A program made the translations under genes and the position numbers. From Prinia subflava (Eukaryota > Chordata > Aves > Passeriformes > Cisticolidae), in contig NC_086259.1 in the NCBI RefSeq assembly GCF_021018805.1, positions 1 through 64,000 of the forward strand: a DNA stretch of 64,000 bases. The letters run 5' to 3'. A model generated the notes under the pieces. It was not told where the DNA came from and did not search any database. It was given only the letters and a program-made list of their open reading frames with translations. Each line of letters begins with the position of its first letter. The first letter of the stretch is position 1. Shown here in pieces: positions 34,240-42,846 of the stretch.

Positions 34240-34713
34240 ATTCCCTTCCAGGAGATGCCCCAAGGGAATTCTCCAGTGCTTTGTGCAGTCAACACAACTG
34301 AGCCTTACCTGACTGGCTTCACCCTGGGCTCATCTGGATTCCTCTGCACTCTGCTCAGAGAAGGTCCCCTTGGCCAGCTCCACTCTGCTACTCCCAAGTG
34401 TCACATCCAGTGAAAGAGCTCTTCCCAGAGCTGACGCAGAAAATTCAGGAAATGAAACACCAAAGCTCACGAAGAAACAAACCAATCTTCCCCCAGCAGA
34501 GCTGCTCCCACCCTCAGTACTTTCACCTGCACACACACAGCACCTGAGAATGCAAGTAATCAGTGTTTCTGAGTCACGTGTGCTGCAAAAGAGCTTGACG
34601 ACAGCCTTTTTTCTGAGAGAAAAGAGCACTTTTCTCAGCCCAGTGAAAAAGGCCCCTTGGCAGGCAGCTGGAGGGCCCTTGCAAAGGGCTAGGCCCTGTG
34701 TCACTACAGCACT
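34240..34713. repeat. About 480-bp spacer, copy E
   Basis: Fifth and most divergent spacer (474 bp). It has several substitutions and small indels, such as CAATCTTCCCCCAGC at the position of the poly-A/CTTTC variants in other copies. Confidence 0.84.
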
Positions 34714-34996
34714 TGCAGCCCCAGCATTCCTCCCTTTGTGACACCATAGTGGTGGCAGCCCCAGGTTTTCTCACTTTGTGACCCTAAAAAGGTTTCAGGC
34801 CCAGGTTTGATCTTTTTGTGACACCACAGAGATGGCAACTCTAGCTTTACTCCCTTTGTGACATCACAGATGTTGCAGCCCCAGCTTTGCTTCTTGTGTA
34901 ACACCATAGGGCTGGCAGCCCCAGCTTTTCTCCCTTTGTGGCCCTACTCATGTGGCAGCCCCAGCTTTGCTCCATTTGTGCCACCACAGAGGTGCC
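34714..34996. repeat. 40-bp minisatellite array, segment 8 (end of array)
   Basis: The last seven or so units. The array stops at CACCACAGAGGTGCCCAGC and passes directly into the 200-bp repeat without unique sequence between. Confidence 0.88.
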
Positions 34997-36545
34997 CAGC
35001 ATCCAGGCCTGGCCCAGGCACATGGAGTTGGACACGAACTGTGGCCCTTTTTCAACGGGAAACTCCACTCACCTCTTTATGTTGCTGATGTCAGTTTTTC
35101 GGAGACCCTTGGCACTCCAATCACACCCAGGTTTCCAACCGGTGGCAGTTTGCATCTGGGAGAAATCTTTAATTGTATGCACTTGGAGCAGCCAAAATCC
35201 CAGCATCGAGGCCTGGGTAAAGCACATGGATGTGGACACGAACGGTGGCCCTTTTCAATGGGAAATTCAACTCACCACAGCGTGTTTCTGATGACAGTTT
35301 TTAGGAGACCTTTGGGACTCCAAGCGCAGCCAGGCCTCCAACATGTGGCAGCTTGCATCTGGAAGAAATCTTGATACTTATGGCATTTTTACAGGCAAAA
35401 GTGGATGTGCTAGAGAGTGCGTTGATGACACGAGTGCTTTCCCTTTTTGTGGGGAAACTAAAGTCACCTCCCCATGTGCCTGATGCTTGTTTGTTGGAGA
35501 CGTTCGGCAGTTTAACAGTAGCCAGGCTTCCAACACATGGTAGCTTGCATGTGGGAGAATTCTTCAATTATATGGCAGTTGAGTAGGGTAAAGTCCAAGA
35601 TCAAGGCCTGTGCCAGGCACATCGCAGTTGACACGAACCATGGCCCTTTTCCATGGGAACATCAACTCACCTCCCCATGTTCCTGACGTCACTTTGGAGG
35701 AAAATTTTGTCACTGCAAGCGCAGCTAGGCTTCCACCATGTGGCAGCAAACATCTCAGAGAAATCTTGATTTGTATGGACTTTAAACAGGGAGAAGGAAA
35801 GGATCATGTCCTGTACTAAGCATATGGTGGTGGCCACAATCAGTGGCCATTTTCAATGGGAAAGTCAACATACCTCCCCATGTTCCTTATGTCACTTTGG
35901 TGGAGATGTTTGGCACTCCATGCGCAGGCTGGGTTCCAACATGTGGCAGTTTGCATCTTGGAGAAATCTTGATTTGTATGGCATTTGAGCAGGCAGAAGG
36001 GCCGGATCAAGGCCTGTTCTAGACACATGGCGGTGGACACGAACTGTGGCCCTTTTCCAAACTCAACTCACCTCCCCATGTTCTTGATGTCAGTGTTTAA
36101 AATACCTTTGCACTCCAAGTGCAGCCAGGTTTCCAACATGTGGCAGCTTGCAGATGGGAGAAATCTTATTTTCTATGGCATTTTAGCAGGCCAATGCCCA
36201 AGATAAAGACCTGTGCCAGGCACATGGTTGTAGACAGAACGGTGGCCCCTTTTAAAGGGGAACTCAACTCACCTCCCCATGTTCCTGATGTAACTTTGGA
36301 TGAGACCTTTGGCACTCCAAGCTCAGCCAGGGTTCCAGCACATAGCAGGGTGCACCTGAGAGAAATCCTGGTTTGTATGGCATTTGAGCAGGCAGAAGCC
36401 CAGTATCGTGTCCTGTGCCAGGCACACAGCGGTGGACATGAATGGTGGCCCTTTTCCATTGGCTACTCATCTGACCTCCCCATGTTCCTGATGTCAGTTT
36501 TCAGGAGGCCTTTGGCACTCCAAGTGCCACCAGGGTTGCAACAAA
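34997..36545. repeat. About 200-bp tandem satellite, eight copies
   Basis: Copies share AGGCACATGG, GGACACGAACTGTGGCCC, CTCACCTCCCCATG, TCCTGATGTCA, TTTGGCACTCCAAG, CAGGTTTCCAACATGTGGCA, GAGAAATCTT and TGTATGGCATTT. The GAC-CGAA-GTGGCCC word recurs near 35031, 35230, 35632, 36037, 36231 and 36434, with two more degraded copies near 35430 and 35832, giving a period close to 200 bp. Divergence between copies looks like 15-25%. The family is unrelated in sequence to the 40-bp repeat. No coding function is apparent. Confidence 0.9.
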
Positions 36546-37600
36546 TCAGTTTTGAATACAAATAATAATTTAACATCTATCTCAGATCTCTAACCCACAT
36601 CTGTTTTTGTTTTTAGGTGTTTTTAGGGGAAGTGTAAAAATAATGATTATATTTTCTGGCAGTGGATATTCAGTGGCTTTCAAACAAGATTTGTTTGTTT
36701 TTTGCTCCATCACCTATAGCTTTTTTTAAACTTTTTTTTCTGAAACAGCAGACCCATATCCAAACTGCAGAACTGCGTTTACCATCTGATATCTGAACAG
36801 GATGGAGTACATACAATGCTGGGGAAGCAAAGAATGAAAAGTGATGTCCAAGATGTAAAATCATAGAAGGCAGTGGGTGTTCTGCAGTCAGCAGGCAATG
36901 ACACTTTATCACACACCCCAGGCCAGTTGTTTTTCAGCCATTTACTTCCCCAGCAGGAGACCTTCACTCCAATCTCACTTCCTTAGCAATTCTACATAGT
37001 TGATCAAATATTCAAATTGCTGACTGTGTTTTCAGACCTGCAGAGTTTTTCAGATGTACTTATGCAAAAAGTTTGTGGGTTAATTTCTTATCCTAATATA
37101 TAATTTGCAGGACAGTATTTCTTATTTGGCATGTTAGTTTTCATGCCATAGCAAATTACTAATAATCAGATATTTTACTCCTCTAAAGCACATGAAATTC
37201 TTTGCAAACTTAAATGAACAGGTTAGTTCCTTACCTTCTGATGCAAAAGTCCTCTCATAAATGATTTTTCTCTTGTTAATTGTACTTTTTGAAAAACTTA
37301 CTGCTAATTGGTCTAGCCTAAAAATCTGAGGTTCGTACAATGAAAACCTCTCCTCCCATGTGACAATACTCTTCTTTCTAGTGTTGTTTTCCTTTGTAGT
37401 GTTTATTGTTTCTTTGAGGCAACTCTGAAAGTGAATTAATTAAGCTTTCTTCAAGAGATTCTGAAAATTTAACTGTTTTAGGAGAGGAGGTAAAGGCTAA
37501 TCAAGTCTTGGGTATTAAAAATTTGGATTTTATTGTAGACTTAGCTATTCATACATAGCTGATGTGATGAATGCTTCTGAATAGTACTGCATTGTTCTTG
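36546..37600. other. Unique AT-rich sequence, no gene recognised
   Basis: Ordinary non-repetitive sequence begins here. A short minus-strand interval (37235-37325) is flanked by an AG/GT-like acceptor and a good donor (GTAAGG on the minus strand) and is open in one frame. The polypyrimidine tract is poor and I recognise no protein, so it is not annotated as an exon. Confidence 0.6.
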
Positions 37601-37609
37601 ACATTATGG

Positions 37610-39110
37610 TGGTTTGTCCTTGTTACAGGCTGACACAGTTCAGTTTTTAGTTAAAGTGGAAACTGTTCTCTATCAGGACCTTGGAATTGTTTTCAGACAG
37701 GCACCTATCACAGCTCATTTTTAAATACTGACATATTGTTAGACCATTGAGGAGGCCAGATGTGACTTTGAGGACTACCCATATAAAATTCTGGGTAAGT
37801 CCAAGTCAGCCCTTTCCTTCTGGCCACTTGAACAGGTAATATTGGGCTGGGCTGTTCTGTTAGAATGGCTGAGGCCAGCCGGCCCTGCCGCTCCCTCCCC
37901 CCTTGTGGGGAGTCAGCTCAGGCCTGGCCCTGCCTCTGGGCCCCTGGCTGGCTGGGTCCTGTCACTCCCCCTGTCAGTCAGGGAAGGCAACTGGAGGCCT
38001 GGTCAGTCTCCATGGGCTCCCAGTGGGGGAGGGAAGGTTGCCTATATCCTAGAGCCAGCTGGGGCGAGCCCACCCCGATTTGCCATCGAGGGGTGGGCAG
38101 AACCTCCTCTCTCCCTCTTCTCCAGTGACTCTCAGGCAGAGAGGAGAAGGGGGGGGTGAAGCCTGACTGCTCTGAGGAGAGCGGCGAAGAGGCTGCTGCC
38201 TGGCAGAGACTACATGACCATCACAGGCCTAGGCAGATTTAACCCTTTTCTGGTAACCTGAAGCTTTCAGAACTCCAATTCTTTCCCTGAGAGAGAGGAA
38301 GGAATACATAGAGAGACGGCATGATATAAAGTCAACGAAAGAACTGATAAAGTTTATTGGAAGAAGGGATTGAGGAAGTGGACGTTTCTGACTGGACTTC
38401 TCTGGATGTAAACCATGGAAACTGGACTAACATATCCCTTAAAATCATGGGAAGATATGCATTTAGGGAGGTGTTCAAATTTGTGTGTGGATTTTAAACA
38501 AAGGTGTGTTTGATGGACTAAGTGATACTGATCTTATAAGATGCTTGACCAGAGATAAGTCCTTTATGAAGAAGTGAGATGATCTCTCTGTTCCCTGAGA
38601 AGAAGAATCCTTTGTTCCTTTGAGTTGTGCATCTTTAAAAGGTGACACCCTAATATGCAAAAGTCTAGACCCATGACCCATAAGCAGCTTGAGAAATTAC
38701 TAATGGGAGGGGTCACAGAAGGAGGGTTTTTTACTGGGCTGTTGTTTTTTTGTGGCACTTAAAACCCACCAGAGAACTGTTTTATCAGTGGGGAAATTCC
38801 ATGGGACATCAAGAGAGACTCCTCTCCTAAAGTGATGCAAGATTATGTTTAAATGGTGAAACTGACTGAAAATCATCGTTTTGTCTCTCTGTGTTGGTTG
38901 TGGGAAAGTGAACAGTTTTTGGGGAAGGGAGAAGAGTTTTGAAGAGTTCAAAATTTTTTTTATTTCAATTTTTCCCCTTTTTCTCCTTCTTTTAGTGTGT
39001 GTTAATAAAACTATCCTTGTAACCTTTAAGTTGAGCCTGTTTTGCCTTTTTCCTCTTAGTCTGTCTCACAGAAAAAGAAGAAAGTAAGCACAAAACTCAT
39101 CACAAATTTA
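37610..39110 (+). mobile_element. Possible old LTR/ERV-derived segment
   Basis: The features are LTR-like only in outline. There is a TATA-like CATATAAAATTC near 37781, a GC-rich stretch at 37840-38160, then AATAAAACTATCC near 39004 followed by a TTAAGTTGAGCC-type sequence of a kind I associate with passerine LTR ends. No terminal duplication or boundary could be fixed, and there is no retroviral coding sequence. It could equally be unrelated non-coding DNA. Confidence 0.3.
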
Positions 39111-40975
39111 GTGTGTTGACCAAGAATAGTCAAAATTGGCAAATGTGAAACTACTATAGTCCTCCATGATGGACAGTCTGTCCTTATCAGCCTTGTCCTA
39201 ACTCCAGTTCACCCGACCTAGAAATTACCTGTCCTTTAAGATGCTCTTTGGAGGAATAAATCAAGATACGGAAAAATGACAAAGAAAAAAAGAATACATG
39301 TAGTTCCACTAAGAATGTTTTTTAAAATAAAAGTTGATCAGCATATTATGTACTTTTGGCATCAACCTTGATTAAGTTTTTCATTCATTGTTTTTTATGC
39401 TACTAATAATATATGGAAACTCTTTTTTGAACCTATAGCAATACATAATATTTCTTGAAAAATGTTTCCAGCTTGAAATTCTGGTTTGGGAGGAATTGTT
39501 TAACCAACCATTAAAACTGTTATATCTTCAGCACTGATTTTGCAAGATTTAAAAGGAAAATGCAGTGACTACAGGTGAACAGCAGTGGTTGACCTTACCA
39601 CTGGATGTCATTTTATTTGGCATCTCCTAAAGCCCTTTTCTTTTAAGTGCGTTCTAAATTGGTAATAACAGACTTCTCAGGCTTCTACAAAGAGACAAAA
39701 ATTGATGTGTACTTTTGATTTCTCATTGGCAGTGGCATCTCATCAGAATTATAGTTCTCTGTCATGTGATTCTCACAGCCATGCTCTGGGCATGGAATTT
39801 GCCCAACCTTTTCTTGGACCTTATAAAACTGGGCAAAATGAGCAGCATGTGAACATACAATTAACCAGAGGAGTGACGGAGAGGGCCATTTCCTCTCTAC
39901 TTCAGAGATTTCAAACTCTGAGTGTCATACCTCATGTCAAAAGAATGAGAACTTACATTTTGGCCTTCTAATTTATTTTTTTAAGTTGTGGTTTAGTATT
40001 CAAAGACGACAGAGATGTGTCCTTAGACGAGCTGTATACACTGCATTACTCAGACCCAGCATAAACTGTAAAAACTATAATTAGATCTAAAAAAAGATGA
40101 AATTAGCAATTGGCATCATGTTAAAAAACTGCAAGAGAGCAGCTGTTGCAGAACTCTTCAGTCCATTGTATTTGCAGCTCTTCAGCAGCCTGTCCACATT
40201 ACACTCCTGATGGTGCCAGGAATATCCAGCTCTATTCCCCATTAGAAGACAGGACTCAGAGTAACTCTCCACCTGCTCCCTCACAGACAAGTCCTTCTTG
40301 CAAAACCAAAAAGAGAAAATGCCTTATCTTGAAGCAATACATTTGAGAATAATTTTTTTTCTCAGTTTATCTTTTCAGAAAAAGATAAAGAGGTTTAGCT
40401 TCAGCTTCTTTCCGCCCTCCACCCACCCTTCCCACCCCTTCCCCCATTCCCACAGCAGTGCTCCCAGAAAGGATTACTTTTCAGTAGTCCCTCCTGTTAC
40501 CCAGGAATAAAGAGAGGAAGAATGCTTTGAAAGCTGTCTGGCATATTAGGGGGCCAGATTCCTTCCATCTATATATATCCTTTCCCATTTATTCATCAGC
40601 TTTATCAGCAGGACACAACACTTCGTGGGATTTTTTTTTTCACAGTCATGGAATACTCCAGTAAAATTAAATTTTTCTTCCAGTTGCCTCTGTTTTAAAA
40701 AAGTCTGCATTTTTTGATGATTGAATCCTTGCAAACTTTGGGTGTAAGATTGTTAATAACATGTATGTTCACCTACTGCTGCAGTTCAATAGGAAAAAAA
40801 AATTAATTACAGTTTCAAGCTGTAGGAAAGTAGAAGATTCACCCTTTGCACTCTAAGCTCTCATCAGATTTTTAGTATTCTTTGCTGTTTTGTTCTGTTA
40901 TTATGATGGTCTTTGAATTGTCTAAGCAACCAATGGGAGAAGTATTTACCTGCTCTTCAGAGCTCTTGACATCAG
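39111..40975. other. Non-coding sequence, no feature seen
   Basis: AT-rich unique sequence upstream of ERV2. A plus-strand frame at 39702-39971 lacks any recognisable domain and has no supporting signals, so it is not called. Confidence 0.6.
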
Positions 40976-40981
40976 CTAAAC

Positions 40982-41541
40982 TGAAGGAGAGTTTCTGTGA
41001 CGGTAGAACCGGCGACAAAGTATCTCTATAAGCAATGTGCAGGGGTAACACGTGGTTTATTGTGAAGGCCTTGCTTGCAGCTGCTAGGCACAGCTAAAGC
41101 AGGCCAGGAGAGCAGGAACAGCGAACCGAGCCGAGAGAGCCCCAGAGCCCCGAATCCCGTACATTAAATATCTTTCTAAGTTGAAGAGTATGAGTTGGAC
41201 CAACCAATCTAATACAAGATGACAACATATACAGCCAATAGAAATGTCCCACCACCCAAGGCAAGCAGAAGGGGATTGTTTAATCAAGGGAGCTGGCCCT
41301 CAGCTTAGCAGAAGTATATTGTTTAATCAAGGGAGCTGGCTCTCAGCTTAGCAGAAGTATATTGTTTAATCAAGGGAGCTGGCCCTCAGCTTAGCACATC
41401 GTTATTCACTAGCTGATGGCCCTGCACCCCACACCCTAAATCTCAAAGCATGCTTTCATTTCTATCTCGCTTGTTGAACTCAGACTCCCAGAATCTAAAC
41501 CACTGTATTTGTAAGGTCTTTCTACTTCATCCTTCCCAACA
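40982..41541 (-). repeat. ERV2 3' LTR
   Basis: On the minus strand it starts TGTTGGGAAGG (41541) and ends CTCCTTCA (40982). U3 carries the last 34 codons of env and three tandem 43-bp units (41278-41394, each with GTTTAATCAAGGGAGCTGG). A TATA-like ATATTTAA is at 41164-41171 and the poly(A) signal AATAAA at 41056-41061. Compared with the 5' LTR it has four clustered substitutions in the terminal 16 bp and one further substitution. Confidence 0.95.
41278..41394 (-). promoter_or_regulatory. 43-bp triplicated U3 repeat (enhancer-like)
   Basis: Three head-to-tail copies start at 41278, 41321 and 41364; the third is partial. The same triplicate occurs in the 5' LTR (48255-48371). The related solo LTR at 55489 has only one copy. 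Direct repeats in U3 are the classic arrangement of retroviral enhancers; enhancer activity here is inference. Confidence 0.75.
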
Positions 41542-42791
41542 TCTCCCCCGTTCTGATGAACAATTAAAATACTAGAAACTGCTTTACTCATAATTTTCTG
41601 TACACACTGAAGTATGCAGGGAACTGCTACTAAAACTACAACTATTACTATTAAAATGAACAGGCCTATTTTACAAAGTTCTTTTAGCCAAGGTGCAAAG
41701 CTCCAACTATCAAACAAACTGTCTAGCCAAGATGGGTTATCTACTGTAATTTGGTCAGCTAAATCTCTTAAATTTTGTAGCTGTTTATGAATAGAAACAG
41801 AATGATCAGATAAGTTCATACAACATAATCCTTGAAAATCTTCACAGCCGTGTCCATGTGCTAATAAAAGAAAGTCTAGGGCAGCTCTGTTTTGCAAAGT
41901 GGCATGTCTGACTGCTTCTCCATCTGTCAGCAAATCACTGATCATAGCAGAGGTGGCATTTACTTCTTTACTGAGCCAACACCCTAGCTTGTTTAACTGT
42001 TCTAAGGCTATTGAAGAACCTAACTGAGGTAGAAAAATACTTGCAACAATTGATGTTCCAGAGTTCCACGGGTGAAAATCACTATCACAGTTGTCTTCAT
42101 AGTGATGTCCCCAGGTGGATCTTATTTTTCTGTTTTTCTTTTTGATTACTTGTTTGACACTGGGAGCAATTATTGTAAGTTGTCCCAGGGCACAAGGACC
42201 TCCATCTATATTTGAAGGTATACCTTGCCAGGCCCTGTCTCCGCAGATAAGCCAAATTCCTTTTGGAAGTTGGATGGGCAGTTTGCTAAAATGGTCTGTG
42301 TGAGGTTCATCATATACAATAAGCTTAGTTTGATTACACCAAGAAGTCATATTGCTAAAAACTGGGTGATATGGGGTAACATTTAAACGAGGGCAATTTT
42401 CTTTTAGGAAATGAAAGAAGTAACAGGCATCTATATTCAATGAACCTAGGATTTCTAACTCTTGAAGGTCAGATTTATCAACTTTAGAATTATCAACGTA
42501 AGTTTGGTGACTCTTGCTGGGAGTCGGAGCTATGTAATGATCATCATATGGCCAATATTTTTCAAAGGTAGCATTATCAAAACCTTTTGGAAGAGGTACT
42601 CCAACTAAACAGGTTGAAAAAGGTTTGTCAGGGCTTGTATTGGATAAACAGATGGTATCGGAGCCTGCAGACTTGGCTAAAGCAACCCAAACATTCATCT
42701 TTGGTTGACTTACAGGTAAAGCTTCACTACAAAAACTAAGACAAAAAGGTAAAAGCAACATGCACTCGCGCAAAAAACAAAAAAACTCCAT
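41436..42791 (-). CDS. env: ERV2 envelope glycoprotein, full open frame
   Basis: 451 residues from ATG 42791. The frame is open 29 codons further upstream to 42878 and overlaps the end of pol, and in related viruses the leader may come by splicing. A signal peptide (about residues 1-24) has LLLPFCLSFC. SU (about 25-224) has N-glycosylation sequons such as NATF, NVTP, NMTS and NQTK. A furin-like site RKIR is at 221-224. TM has a hydrophobic fusion region, NATS, and the conserved heptad/immunosuppressive segment ending in CX6CC (Cys316, Cys323, Cys324). The membrane anchor is about 374-391. The cytoplasmic tail runs through the purine tract into U3: residues 418-451 are LTR-encoded. The TM is clearly alpharetrovirus-like. 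SU (about 200 residues) is short for that group. No stop or frameshift is seen. Confidence 0.9.
   Translation of the reverse strand: MEFFCFLRECMLLLPFCLSFCSEALPVSQPKMNVWVALAKSAGSDTICLSNTSPDKPFSTCLVGVPLPKGFDNATFEKYWPYDDHYIAPTPSKSHQTYVDNSKVDKSDLQELEILGSLNIDACYFFHFLKENCPRLNVTPYHPVFSNMTSWCNQTKLIVYDEPHTDHFSKLPIQLPKGIWLICGDRAWQGIPSNIDGGPCALGQLTIIAPSVKQVIKKKNRKIRSTWGHHYEDNCDSDFHPWNSGTSIVASIFLPQLGSSIALEQLNKLGCWLSKEVNATSAMISDLLTDGEAVRHATLQNRAALDFLLLAHGHGCEDFQGLCCMNLSDHSVSIHKQLQNLRDLADQITVDNPSWLDSLFDSWSFAPWLKELCKIGLFILIVIVVVLVAVPCILQCVQKIMSKAVSSILIVHQNGGDVGKDEVERPYKYSGLDSGSLSSTSEIEMKACFEI
41542..41555 (-). other. ERV2 polypurine tract
   Basis: The minus strand reads CAGAACGGGGGAGA directly before the LTR TG, a typical plus-strand primer with a G5 run. 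It lies inside the env reading frame. Confidence 0.85.
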
Positions 42792-42846
42792 TCTTTTCTT
42801 CAGTTGTTTCTGGCAGGTCAATTTTCTCTCGATGATTCTGCACAGA

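Noticed and set aside
34847..36470. Frames of 60-150 codons in the 200-bp satellite
   Set aside because: They shift between copies of a tandem repeat and have no conserved product.
39702..39971. 89-codon plus-strand frame
   Set aside because: No domain, no splice or promoter context, and length expected by chance in this DNA.
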